Assembly: GCF_937898475.1 (NCBI RefSeq) | Contig: NZ_CALEJS010000033.1 | Span: 62,001-126,000 of the forward strand | Length of the DNA: 64,000 nt | Direction of reading: 5' to 3' | Source of the DNA: an uncultured Chitinophaga sp. | GTDB taxonomy: Bacteria; Bacteroidota; Bacteroidia; Chitinophagales; Chitinophagaceae | Part shown: piece by piece, positions 15,878 to 24,765 of the stretch | How the letters are laid out: each line of letters opens with the position of its first letter | Position numbering within the stretch: position 1 is the stretch's first letter | Position numbers and translations under genes: made by a program | Notes under the pieces: model-generated | What the model was told of the DNA's origin: nothing | What the model saw: the letters and a program-made list of their open reading frames with translations, nothing else | The model's database searches: none

Positions 15878-16927
15878 ATGCAAACAAGAACCAAAACAAG
15901 AACCGTTGTAGTAGGCATCTTCATCTTTGTAGGACTGGTCATCTTCTGCCTGGCCGTACTGGTACTGGGCGGACAGAAAAAAGCCTTTATGCCTTCAGTA
16001 CAGGTCCGCGCTATGTTCCAGGATGTTGGCGGCCTCGCCAAGGGGAACAATGTATGGTACTCTGGCGTGAAGGTTGGCTCCATCAAGAAGATCACCTTCC
16101 TGGAGCCGCATAAGATAGAAGTGCTGATCAATATAGACCGCAGCTACGTTGGCTTTATCCGGAAAGATGTAAGGGCCAAGGTCAGTTCAGACGGCCTGAT
16201 CGGCAATAAGATCATCGCCCTCAACGGCGGCAACCCGCAATCGCCCGTAATAGAGGACGGCGACGAAGTGGCGGTTGAAACCAGTATCAGCAGCGATGAG
16301 CTGATGAACACCCTGCAGGTCAACAACAAAAACCTGGTAGACATTACCGGTAACCTGAAAGAGATCACCAACACCATCGCCGCCGGCAAGGGAAATATCG
16401 GTAAACTGCTGAAAGACACCACCGTGTACGACCGCCTGGAACGTACCCTGGCCAGTTTGCAGCAAACATCCGCCAACGCCCAGCGCCTGACCAACAACCT
16501 GTCTGCCTACAGCGCCAAGCTGCAAACCGAAGGGGTGCTGGCCAATGAACTGGTAACCGACACCATGGTGTTTAGCAGGCTACGCAGCACCGTGAGCAAT
16601 ATGGAGCAGGCGGCACAAAGTGCCAACGAAACAGTGAAGAACCTGCAGGGCGTCAGCGCCAATGTGAACAAGCAACTCAGCAACCCGCAATCTGCCGCAG
16701 GCGTATTACTGAACGATCCGCAAACTGCACAGCATCTCAAGCAAACCATCATTAACCTGGACAGCAGCACTGGCAGGCTGAATCAGAATATGGAAGCGCT
16801 GAAACATAATTTCCTGTTCAGGGGCTACTTCCGCCGCCAGGAAAAAGCGGCAAAGAAAGCAGCAGAACAGCAGCAGAAGGAACTGGAGCGCCAGCAAAAA
16901 GAAGCAGAAAAGGCCAGGCAGCAATAA
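15878..16927 (+). CDS. mlaD: MlaD-type MCE domain lipid-transport protein
   Basis: The protein is 349 residues. A single N-terminal membrane anchor spans about residues 11-32. The MCE domain covers about 38-115, with 'VRAMFQDVGGLAKGNNVWYS', 'GVKVGSIKKITFL' and 'AKVSSDGLIGNKIIALNGG'. A long helical region follows to about 310 and the C-terminus is Lys/Gln/Glu-rich (residues 318-349). This is the periplasmic ring subunit of the Mla system, carrying lipids across the periplasm. It is longer than E. coli MlaD (about 183 residues), as Bacteroidota versions usually are. It starts 2 bp after the mlaF stop. Confidence 0.93.
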   Translation: MQTRTKTRTVVVGIFIFVGLVIFCLAVLVLGGQKKAFMPSVQVRAMFQDVGGLAKGNNVWYSGVKVGSIKKITFLEPHKIEVLINIDRSYVGFIRKDVRAKVSSDGLIGNKIIALNGGNPQSPVIEDGDEVAVETSISSDELMNTLQVNNKNLVDITGNLKEITNTIAAGKGNIGKLLKDTTVYDRLERTLASLQQTSANAQRLTNNLSAYSAKLQTEGVLANELVTDTMVFSRLRSTVSNMEQAAQSANETVKNLQGVSANVNKQLSNPQSAAGVLLNDPQTAQHLKQTIINLDSSTGRLNQNMEALKHNFLFRGYFRRQEKAAKKAAEQQQKELERQQKEAEKARQQ

Positions 16928-16963
16928 GCTGTCAGGCCGGTTATTCATGAAGATATAGATGGA

Positions 16964-18379
16964 CTATCCCAGTATCGCTTTAGGCTCCAGGTATGCTTCC
17001 AGTCCGTATACACCATACTCTCTTCCGATACCGGACTGCTTGAATCCACCAAAGGGCGCCTGCGGATCATGAGAGAACCCATTAATGCAAATCCTGCCTG
17101 CATCAATACGCGCCGCTACCTGCCTGGCCCTTTCCTCACTGCCTGAGCTGATATAAGCTGCCAGTCCGTAAGTAGTATCATTGGCAATGGCAATTGCTTC
17201 CTCTTCCGTTTTATAAGGAATAATAGACAGCACCGGGCCAAAGATCTCTTCTTGCGCAATACGCATATCATTCCGCACATTGGTAAAGATGGTGGCCTTT
17301 ACAAAATTGCCTGCTTCCAGGCCTTCAGGTTTACCTGTTCCGCCTGCCAGTAGCGTAGCCCCTTCTTCCACTCCGGTGCTGATGTACTGCTGCACCCGTT
17401 CATACTGCTTTTGGCTTACCATGGGCCCTACATTCGTTCTCTCATCGGCAGGGTCGCCTACTATTACTTCCTGTACGGCTGCTTTGGCCAGGGCATTCAC
17501 TTCTTCCAGCTTGTTCTCCGGCACCAGTAAACGTGTAGGCGCAATACAGGCCTGCCCGTTATTCATGTAAGCGCCGGATACCGCCATCGGGATGGCCTGC
17601 TGCAGATCAGCATCTGCCAGAATGATGTTGGGCGATTTACCACCCAGCTCCAGCGTTACACGTTTCATCGTATCTACCGCTGCCCGTGCAATGGTTTTGC
17701 CTACCAGTGTAGAGCCGGTGAAGGAGATCTTGGCAATATCCGGGTGCCGGGTAATCTCCGCTCCCACCACACTGCCCAGGCCATTCACAATGTTGATGAC
17801 GCCCTTGGGTAAACCTGCTTCGTGAAAGCATTCGGTGATCAGCTCCGTTTGGGCAGCGCTCAATTCACTGGGTTTGATCACTACGGTACAACCGGCGGCA
17901 ATTGCGGTGGCCAGTTTACTGCAGATAAAACCATTACTGGCATTCCAGGGGGTAATGATGCCCGCTACGCCAACCGGCTCCAGTCTTACGACGGACTGCC
18001 CCATTGTTCTTTCAAACCCGAACTGCTGCAGGGTGTTGATCATGGCGTCAAAATTACTGATGGTATACTGTACGCTCATCCGGCAAAACTGCAAGGTGCC
18101 GCCATACTCTGCTACCATCACATCCACCAGTTCTTTTTCGCGTTTGCTGACAGCCTGTTTCAGTGCCTGCAGGTAGGCGATGCGTTCCTCCCGCGTAGTG
18201 GCTGAAAATGTTTTAAATGCCTGCTTTGCCGCTGCAATTGCTGCCCGGGCATCAGTTTCATCACCCAGTACAACTTCTCCTGTCTTTTGATTGGTAACAG
18301 GATTGATCAGCGTAAAGATCTCCGTTCCGTGTGGCGCTACAAAAGCGCCATTGATATACACGTGTGCTATCCTTTTCAT
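16964..18379 (-). CDS. Aldehyde dehydrogenase family protein
   Basis: The ATG at 18379 gives 471 residues (MKRIAHVYINGAFVAPHGTE); an upstream in-frame ATG adds eight residues and is less likely. Catalytic Cys is in 'MNNGQACIAPTRLL', the general-base Glu in 'VTLELGGKSPNII', and the NAD-binding segment is 'ISFTGSTLVGKTIA', with the Asn of 'ITPWNASNGF'. Length and motifs are those of NAD(P)-dependent aldehyde dehydrogenases. The closing 'PQAPFGGFKQSGIGREYGVY' is also typical. The substrate is not predictable. The gene is monocistronic and divergent from the FtsX permease. Confidence 0.92.
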   Translation of the reverse strand: MKRIAHVYINGAFVAPHGTEIFTLINPVTNQKTGEVVLGDETDARAAIAAAKQAFKTFSATTREERIAYLQALKQAVSKREKELVDVMVAEYGGTLQFCRMSVQYTISNFDAMINTLQQFGFERTMGQSVVRLEPVGVAGIITPWNASNGFICSKLATAIAAGCTVVIKPSELSAAQTELITECFHEAGLPKGVINIVNGLGSVVGAEITRHPDIAKISFTGSTLVGKTIARAAVDTMKRVTLELGGKSPNIILADADLQQAIPMAVSGAYMNNGQACIAPTRLLVPENKLEEVNALAKAAVQEVIVGDPADERTNVGPMVSQKQYERVQQYISTGVEEGATLLAGGTGKPEGLEAGNFVKATIFTNVRNDMRIAQEEIFGPVLSIIPYKTEEEAIAIANDTTYGLAAYISSGSEERARQVAARIDAGRICINGFSHDPQAPFGGFKQSGIGREYGVYGLEAYLEPKAILG

Positions 18380-18466
18380 TATTGAATAATTTAGTGGGAA
18401 CAAAGTTCTGCACTTTTATGCCCCGCCATTTTGTTGAGATGTTCAAACTAGTTTGTTGGAAAGTTC

Positions 18467-18571
18467 ATAGTAAAAGCGGACAAGCCTGTATCGAAACCGA
18501 ACAGTTACTTAATAAAATAAATATGTACTATACTGGAAAATATATGCGCCACTGGATGGCACGTTCTTCGT
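18467..18571 (+). promoter_or_regulatory. Candidate activator sites and sigma54-like promoter of FtsX permease 1
   Basis: The dyad GTATCG-AAAC-CGAACA lies at 18488-18503. A right half-site CGGACA lies 21 bp upstream (18477-18482). A -24/-12-like element follows: TGGCAC (18557-18562), 5 bp, TCGT (18568-18571). The -24 GG is 63 bp from the centre of the main dyad and 38 bp before the ATG. The same layout occurs before the other two FtsX permease genes here. The left half of the dyad and the -12 part are imperfect. Confidence 0.5.
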
Positions 18572-18595
18572 AGCCAGTTTTGTCAACATCTTGCT

Positions 18596-20968
18596 ATGCT
18601 AAAGAATTACTTAAAGGTTGCCTGGCGCAACCTGGTGAACAGCCGGATCTATTCGTTTATCAACATCATCGGTCTCGCTACCGGTATGGCGGCCGCGCTG
18701 ATCATAGGTTTATGGGTATGGGATGAAGTATCTTTTGATACTTATCACCATAACTACAAACGGCTGGCACGGGTTATGGTAGACGCCACGGCAGAAGGTG
18801 GAGTCTATACTGGCAGTACAGTGTCCCAGCCAATGGGATATGAGCTGCAAAACAAGTACGGCTCAGACTTTAAACACGTAGCCCTGGTATCCTGGCGTGC
18901 GGCGCATATATTGGCGGTAGGCGACAAACAATTATCACAACAGGGCATGTGGGCGCAGGATGCCCTCCCAGAAATGTTTTCATTACACATGCTGCAGGGC
19001 GGCCGGCAGGCCTTAAAAGACCCTTCTTCCCTCCTGCTTTCAGCATCTGCTGCCCGGGCGCTTTTTGGCGATGCAGACCCTATGAACAAAATGGTGCGTG
19101 TTGACAACAGGTTTGATATGAAAGTGGCCGGCGTGTATAAAGACCTGCCCCACAATACCACTTTCAACGATCTGAAGCTGATACTGCCCTGGACCACCTA
19201 CGCCAATAATTCAGATAGCTGGATCAAAGCGGCGCAGACACAATGGGAAAACCATATGTGCCAGTTATATGTGCAGCTGAATGATCATGCCGATATAGCA
19301 AAAGTTAACGCCCGCATTAAAAGTATTCCAACACCTCATATCTCCTTCTCAAAAGAAGAACTGCAACTGCATCCCATGAGCCAATGGCGTCTGCATAATG
19401 AATTCAGTAATGGTAAACTGAGCGGCGGCCGTATCCGTATGGTATGGCTTACCGGTATCATCGGCGCATTCATCCTGCTGCTGGCCTGTATCAATTTCAT
19501 GAACCTCTCTACAGCGAGAAGCGAAAAGCGCAGCCGCGAAGTAGGGATCCGTAAGGCCGTTGGTTCCTTACGCGGACAACTCATCGGACAGTTCCTGAGC
19601 GAGTCGCTCATCGTGGTGATGCTTGCACTGGTGTTGTCTATTGTACTTGTACAGGTGTCGCTGCCTTTCTTCAACAACATAACGTATAAGACCATGACCA
19701 TTCCCTGGAGCCATCCTTTGTTCTGGGTGTTGGTATTGGGCTTTGCGTTTATAACCGGGCTAATCTCCGGCAGCTACCCGGCCTTTTATTTGTCTGCTTT
19801 TGAGCCAGTAAAAGTGCTGAAAGGTACTTTCCGTGCGGGACGTTTTGCCACCCTGCCGCGCAAGGTACTGGTAGTGGCGCAGTTCACGATCTCTGTTGCG
19901 CTTATCACCAGTACCCTCATTGTTTACCGTCAGATACAACATGCACGGCAGCGGCCTGTGGGCTATACCCGCGAAGGGCTGATCACTGTTGACATGAACA
20001 CCCCGGACATACACGGGCATTACGACGCTATCCGCAACGACCTGCTGCGTACCGGTGTAGTGGCAGATATGGCGCAATCCAACAGCGCGCCTACAGAAGT
20101 ATGGTCTAATAATATACTAAGCTGGAGAGGCAAAGATCCCGGGCTGGTGGTGAGCCCCGGCACCATTGCCGTGTCGCACGACTTCGGCACTACACTCGGC
20201 TGGAAAATCATCGATGGACGCGACTTCTCCCGCAGCTTTGCATCAGATACCGGCGCCTTTATCATGAACGAAGCTGCGGTGAAACTCACCGGCTTTAAAC
20301 ATCCTGTAGGTGAAATGATCCGCTGGGGCAATGAGGACCACCTGGTAATAGGTGTGGTAAAAGATATGGTGATGGAATCACCTTACGAGCCCGTAAAACC
20401 TACCATCTTCCACCTCAATCCCAACTGGGCACGCTTAATGACCGTGCGGATAAAGCCCGACATTCCCATGCGCGAAGGACTGGCTAAAATAGCGCCTGTA
20501 TTTAAAAAGTATAACCCGGGCAGTCCTTTCGTATACAAATTCGTTGACAGTGAATATGCCGCTAAATTCAGCGATGAAGAACGCATCGGTCACCTGGCCA
20601 CTATCTTCGCTATCCTGGCCATCTTTATCTCCTGCCTGGGATTATACGGCCTGGCCTCTTTTGTGGCAGAACAACGTACTAAGGAAATAGGCATCCGCAA
20701 GGTAATGGGCGCCTCCGTATTTAACTTATGGAAAATGCTGTCTAAAGATTTTGTAGGACTGGTCATGATATCCTGTGTCATTGCCATTCCCCTGGCCTGG
20801 TACCTGTTGCACCTGTGGCTGCAGGACTATACATACCGTACCACCCTGTCCTGGTGGATCTTCGCAGCCGCAGCAACCGGCGCGTTGATCATTACCCTGA
20901 TGACTGTCAGCTACCAGGCCTTTCGCGCAGCTGTTATGAACCCGGTACGGAGCCTGAAAGCGGAGTAA
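18596..20968 (+). CDS. FtsX/MacB-like ABC transporter permease (two-domain Bacteroidota type)
   Basis: The 790-residue protein starts MLKNYLKVAWRNLVNSRIYS with TM1 at about residues 20-42, followed by a periplasmic MacB_PCD domain. The first FtsX domain (about 285-400) contains 'LLACINFMNLSTARSEKRSR' and 'EVGIRKAVGS'. A second PCD and FtsX domain (about 670-785) ends with 'AEQRTKEIGIRKVMGAS' and the C-terminal 'NPVRSLKAE'. This is the standard duplicated permease of Bacteroidota, thought to work with a separate LolD/MacB-like ATPase in export or stress response. No ATPase gene is adjacent. Its close relative is at 61495-63873. Confidence 0.92.
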   Translation: MLKNYLKVAWRNLVNSRIYSFINIIGLATGMAAALIIGLWVWDEVSFDTYHHNYKRLARVMVDATAEGGVYTGSTVSQPMGYELQNKYGSDFKHVALVSWRAAHILAVGDKQLSQQGMWAQDALPEMFSLHMLQGGRQALKDPSSLLLSASAARALFGDADPMNKMVRVDNRFDMKVAGVYKDLPHNTTFNDLKLILPWTTYANNSDSWIKAAQTQWENHMCQLYVQLNDHADIAKVNARIKSIPTPHISFSKEELQLHPMSQWRLHNEFSNGKLSGGRIRMVWLTGIIGAFILLLACINFMNLSTARSEKRSREVGIRKAVGSLRGQLIGQFLSESLIVVMLALVLSIVLVQVSLPFFNNITYKTMTIPWSHPLFWVLVLGFAFITGLISGSYPAFYLSAFEPVKVLKGTFRAGRFATLPRKVLVVAQFTISVALITSTLIVYRQIQHARQRPVGYTREGLITVDMNTPDIHGHYDAIRNDLLRTGVVADMAQSNSAPTEVWSNNILSWRGKDPGLVVSPGTIAVSHDFGTTLGWKIIDGRDFSRSFASDTGAFIMNEAAVKLTGFKHPVGEMIRWGNEDHLVIGVVKDMVMESPYEPVKPTIFHLNPNWARLMTVRIKPDIPMREGLAKIAPVFKKYNPGSPFVYKFVDSEYAAKFSDEERIGHLATIFAILAIFISCLGLYGLASFVAEQRTKEIGIRKVMGASVFNLWKMLSKDFVGLVMISCVIAIPLAWYLLHLWLQDYTYRTTLSWWIFAAAATGALIITLMTVSYQAFRAAVMNPVRSLKAE

Positions 20969-21088
20969 AAAGAAATACCTGGTTTCTTTTCACGTGTTTG
21001 CGGGGAGCTGCAGCGCCATGCGCGCAGCCACAACGAAGCAATCTCCAGACGGCAAACAGGATTTATCCTATCTTTATAAAAAAAAGTA

Positions 21089-22171
21089 ATGGAGAACAAT
21101 GGGCTGCTGTTCATTCCCGATATAAGTGGCTTTACCCGTTTTGTTAACGAAATAGAGATCGAGCACAGCCGCCATATTATCCAGCAGCTGCTGGAGGTAC
21201 TGATCAACGCCAATAATACAGGGCTGGAAATATCTGAGATTGAAGGAGACGCCATTCTCTTTTACAAATTCGGGCAGCCGCTTGCACTGGAAGCCATCTA
21301 CAAACAGGTGGAAGAGATGTTCTGCGCGTTCCATCGCCACCTCAATGCTTATGACAACCGCAGGATCTGTCAGTGCAAGGCCTGTGTATCTGCTGTAGAC
21401 CTTACCCTTAAGGTCATCACTCACTACGGCGAATTCGCCACCTATAACGTAAAAAATTTCAGTAAGCTGATCGGCAGGGATGTGATCATTGCGCACCAGT
21501 TGCTGAAGAATGATATTGACAAGCATGAATACTGGCTGGTAACAGCGCCCCTGCTGCAGGAAACCCCGCCTGCCGAACTGGCACAGTGGATGACATGGGA
21601 TAGCAGCGCTAAACAAACAGAAACAGGTACCATTCCTTTTCACTATACCCAGTTAACCCAGCTCAGAAATGAACTGCCCGCAGAACCTGATCCGCAGCAG
21701 GAACTGGCCGGTATGGCCAGGATGGTGTCAGTAACAAAGGAGTATGATGTGGATATTAAAACACTCGCCTTTACGGTGGTGCATTTTGAGTTTCGTCACC
21801 AGTGGCAGGTGGGCATCAGGACGATCGACGAAGTGGAACACTTCCTTCCGGGCATTGGCAGCCGTCACCGTCATGTGCTGGATAATGGCCAGCAGGTAAT
21901 GATGCGCATCAGCAGTTTTGCCTATAACCCTGAAAAGAAGATCATCTTCAGCGAGACGGAAGAAAAACGTAAACACTCCACTTATTTTGTTATTGAGAAA
22001 GTAAATGAGCAGCGATCCCGGCTGAGCATCGAGTTTTATATACAGAAAAATCCACTTCGCCAGTTACTGTTTGGCCTGGGCGAAAAAAGCAAAATGGAAA
22101 AACGTTTACGGCAGTCGCTTCAGAACCTGGAACCGGTGGTTCAGCAGATGGTGCTGCCATTGGAGTTTTAA
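21089..22171 (+). CDS. DUF2652 protein (nucleotidyl-cyclase-like N-terminal fold)
   Basis: The 360-residue protein begins MENNGLLFIPDISGFTRFVN, then 'ISEIEGDAILFYKFG' and 'LIGRDVIIAHQLLKND', the DUF2652 pattern. 'FIPDISGFTRF' and 'EGDAILFY' resemble the metal-binding segments of class III nucleotidyl cyclases ('F.DI.GFT', 'GD...'), so the N-terminal about 190 residues are probably a cyclase-like fold. A loop with 'RICQCKACV' has three cysteines. The C-terminal half looks like a START/polyketide-cyclase-like domain ('HFEFRHQWQVGIRTIDEVEH'). Enzymatic activity has not been established for the family. It lies 120 bp after the FtsX permease gene. Confidence 0.78.
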   Translation: MENNGLLFIPDISGFTRFVNEIEIEHSRHIIQQLLEVLINANNTGLEISEIEGDAILFYKFGQPLALEAIYKQVEEMFCAFHRHLNAYDNRRICQCKACVSAVDLTLKVITHYGEFATYNVKNFSKLIGRDVIIAHQLLKNDIDKHEYWLVTAPLLQETPPAELAQWMTWDSSAKQTETGTIPFHYTQLTQLRNELPAEPDPQQELAGMARMVSVTKEYDVDIKTLAFTVVHFEFRHQWQVGIRTIDEVEHFLPGIGSRHRHVLDNGQQVMMRISSFAYNPEKKIIFSETEEKRKHSTYFVIEKVNEQRSRLSIEFYIQKNPLRQLLFGLGEKSKMEKRLRQSLQNLEPVVQQMVLPLEF

Positions 22172-22180
22172 TGGAATAAA

Positions 22181-22230
22181 AGATTGCTTCGCCGCCCCGA
22201 CACACGAAGCTGCGCTCATTGCAATGACGC
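22181..22230. repeat. REP-like element (GATTGCTTCG / CATTGCAATGACG)
   Basis: It contains 'GATTGCTTCG' and 'CATTGCAATGACG', the two signature ends of the longer inverted repeat at 47060-47192. It is an isolated shorter copy just after the DUF2652 stop. Confidence 0.65.
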
Positions 22231-22315
22231 AAATGAAGACCTCCTCCTACAGGGGTTCTTCCGTTTTGCGTAAATCAATTTCCTTTTTTGATCAAACACC
22301 CATACATTTTCCGGA

Positions 22316-22323
22316 TAGATTTG
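22316..22323 (+). promoter_or_regulatory. Candidate -7 element of the siderophore operon
   Basis: TAGATTTG is an exact match to TAnnTTTG and lies 107 bp before the first ATG of the operon. The nearest -33-like TTTG (22287-22290) is 25 bp away, longer than usual. No Fur-box-like dyad was recognised nearby. Confidence 0.4.
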
Positions 22324-22430
22324 CAGGCATTAAACCTAAAAAGACACACTACTTGCCGGTTGAAGTATCCGCCACTTCCTGCCTGCCAAGACAGCTTTAT
22401 TAAAAACCCTTAACACCCATTTACACTTCC

Positions 22431-23555
22431 ATGGAAACTCAAGCAATAGTTCAGGAAGTTAACCTGAAACAGGACCAGGATATAGGGATCATGCCCCCTA
22501 TGTCGCCACCCGTCATTATCATCAATGCCGATGAAAGAGCGGAGATCACCAGCATGGGAAAAGCCCTTAAAGAAAAATACGGCAGCTACGAAAACCCGGA
22601 GTACATTGCCATGCTGCATCTCAATGCATACCGGCTTTTGCCCGAACGCATTGCCAGGATACTGATGCAGATGGGAACTGATTTCTCTCCACGCCAGTAT
22701 GGCGCCGTTATCCTGAAAGGCCTGGTAGACGTAGACCAGGCTGCATTAGGCCCTACCCCGCCCAGCTGGCGAGAGATGGATAAAACACGCATGCTGGAAT
22801 ACGGCTTCATCTCCTCATTACTGCATGGCGCCGTGCCCTCCAAACCGGTAGAGTACTTTGCACAAAGAAAAGGCGGCGGACTGCTGCATGCCATCATCCC
22901 GGAAAAAGAAAAAGCCTTTTCACAAACCGGGTCCGGATCAAGAACAGAACTGTTTGTGCATACAGAAGATGCTTTTCTTTTCAATGCCGCAGATTTTCTG
23001 AGCTTTCTTTATGTGCGCAATGAAGAACAGGTGCCCTCCATGTTGTATTCCATCCGTTCGCACGGCCGCCCGGGACCAGCATTGCAGCCGCTTTTCGCAC
23101 CTATCTACAAATGTCCGAAAGATGCCAACTATGAACAGGAAGAGGCCATCGGCGAGGGTACCCTGACGTCCATATTATATGGCAACCCTGACGCGCCTTT
23201 CATCCGCTTTGATGCCGCAGAACAGATCTATAACAAAGACGCGGGACAAAGCGGGGAAGCCATGGAACAGCTGGTGCACTTCTGGCAGCAGGCACGCTCC
23301 CTCATCTACGATGGCTTTATACCCGAAGCAGGTGACCTGATCTTTGTGAACAATCATCTCTGCGCACATGGGCGCAATGCCTTCGTAGCCGGCTTCAGAA
23401 ATGAGAACGGAAAGCTGGTGCCCTGCGAACGCCGCATGATGCTGCGCATGATGAGTAAAACAAGCCTCATCCATATCCAATCCGTTGTTCACCCTGAAAA
23501 CCCATACCTGGTTATGGAAGAACATTACGGAAAGATCTACCAGCCAACCCGGTAA
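22431..23555 (+). CDS. Fe(II)/2-oxoglutarate-dependent amino-acid hydroxylase (lysine-hydroxylase-like, clavaminate synthase family)
   Basis: The 374-residue protein belongs to the TauD/clavaminate-synthase-like superfamily. The metal triad is visible as HxE in 'LFVHTEDAFLFNAADF' (about residue 183) and the distal His in 'NNHLCAHGRNAF' (about 310). The 2-oxoglutarate-anchoring Arg is probably in 'PCERRMMLRMM'. This is the group containing the lysine 4-hydroxylases known from Chitinophaga pinensis and Flavobacterium johnsoniae. It is the first gene of the siderophore operon, so the likely substrate is free lysine, made into hydroxylysine before decarboxylation. Ornithine or arginine cannot be excluded from sequence. 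The GNAT gene starts 13 bp after its stop. Confidence 0.82.
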   Translation: METQAIVQEVNLKQDQDIGIMPPMSPPVIIINADERAEITSMGKALKEKYGSYENPEYIAMLHLNAYRLLPERIARILMQMGTDFSPRQYGAVILKGLVDVDQAALGPTPPSWREMDKTRMLEYGFISSLLHGAVPSKPVEYFAQRKGGGLLHAIIPEKEKAFSQTGSGSRTELFVHTEDAFLFNAADFLSFLYVRNEEQVPSMLYSIRSHGRPGPALQPLFAPIYKCPKDANYEQEEAIGEGTLTSILYGNPDAPFIRFDAAEQIYNKDAGQSGEAMEQLVHFWQQARSLIYDGFIPEAGDLIFVNNHLCAHGRNAFVAGFRNENGKLVPCERRMMLRMMSKTSLIHIQSVVHPENPYLVMEEHYGKIYQPTR

Positions 23556-23568
23556 CAAAAATAATTTT

Positions 23569-24765
23569 ATGGGAAATTTGACTTTCATGACAACTCCGGT
23601 TGGCAGCGGCCCTTTTTTGCTCCGCCCGCTGCAGATGGAGGAAGACATCCCCGTGATCCATAACTGGGTGAACAGGGAATACGCCCGCTACTGGCAAATG
23701 CAGGATTCTTCGCTGGACGATGTACGTTCCGCCTATACGAAGATCACGCAGACTAAAGGCTCCCGTGTATTCATGGGCTTCTATATGGATCAGCCGGCAT
23801 TCCTGCTGGAATGCTACTGGGTGATGAATGACCCGCTTGGCGCGTATTACGACGCACGCATTGGTGATTATGGGTTTCATATCCTCGTAGCCCCTGCAGA
23901 TCAGCCCATTCACAACTTTACATGGCATGTGTTTACCACGATCATCGACTTCATGCTGTCAGACCCCACGGTGGAAAGACTGGTTGTAGAACCGGACGTG
24001 CGTAATAACAAGATACATGTGCTGAATAAACGCGCCGGCTTTGCCTACCAGAAGATCATTGACCTGCCTCAAAAGCAGGCCTACCTGGCCTTCTGTACAC
24101 GGGAACAATATGCCGCCGCCAGAAAAGCGGATCTGCAAAACCAGCAAAAGGATGCAACGCCCGGCAGTCTGTATACCAAACACGTACCCGGACTGGGCAA
24201 CTTTTCTTTCCGCCCCCTGCAGATAGACGAAGACATTGCGCTCATCCATAACTGGGTGAACCTCGACTACGCAAGGTATTGGCAAATGCAACATACCACC
24301 ATAGAGCAGGTAACCGCCGCCTACACCACTATTACGCAGGCCAAACATTCGCATGCCTTTATGGGCTTCTACAACAACACGCCTGCTTTCTTATGGGAAA
24401 GCTACCAGGCCGTGAACGACCCCATCGGCAAATACTATGAAGCGCGAGAAGGCGATTACGGACTGCATTTGCTAGTGGCCCCGGTAGAAACGCCCATCCA
24501 TCATTTCACACTGCATATCCTTAAAACCATCATCGATTTTATGCTGACCAATCCTGCCGTGGAAAGACTGATCGTAGAACCGGATGTGCGTAACGAAAAA
24601 ATGCATGTGCTCACCAAACGGGTAGGATTTGAATACCAGCAGGAAATACAGCTGCCACAGAAAACAGCGTACCTGGCCTTCTGCACCAGGGCGCAATATG
24701 CCGCACATGATCTATCATTTCAATTAAACAAAAGCATCCATGCAAGCAAATCTTATAGCTCCTGA
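23569..24765 (+). CDS. Tandem-duplicated GNAT acyltransferase (IucB/AlcB-like), siderophore biosynthesis
   Basis: The ATG at 23569 gives 398 residues; a longer in-frame start would overlap the upstream gene by 71 bp and is rejected. Two full GNAT domains of about 170 residues follow each other (roughly 12-182 and 205-375). Both have 'RPLQ..EDI..IHNWVN', 'YARYWQMQ', 'VERL(V/I)VEPDVRN' and 'KR.GF.YQ', and look about 60% identical by eye. This is the RimJ/RimL-like siderophore acyltransferase type that acylates an N-hydroxy amine with acetyl- or succinyl-CoA. IucB and AlcB relatives usually have one catalytic domain. Its 3' end overlaps the decarboxylase start by 26 bp. Confidence 0.85.
   Translation: MGNLTFMTTPVGSGPFLLRPLQMEEDIPVIHNWVNREYARYWQMQDSSLDDVRSAYTKITQTKGSRVFMGFYMDQPAFLLECYWVMNDPLGAYYDARIGDYGFHILVAPADQPIHNFTWHVFTTIIDFMLSDPTVERLVVEPDVRNNKIHVLNKRAGFAYQKIIDLPQKQAYLAFCTREQYAAARKADLQNQQKDATPGSLYTKHVPGLGNFSFRPLQIDEDIALIHNWVNLDYARYWQMQHTTIEQVTAAYTTITQAKHSHAFMGFYNNTPAFLWESYQAVNDPIGKYYEAREGDYGLHLLVAPVETPIHHFTLHILKTIIDFMLTNPAVERLIVEPDVRNEKMHVLTKRVGFEYQQEIQLPQKTAYLAFCTRAQYAAHDLSFQLNKSIHASKSYSS

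Noticed and set aside
22256..22430. Fur box before the siderophore operon
   Set aside because: No dyad resembling GATAATGATAATCATTATC was found by eye; iron control remains an inference from function.
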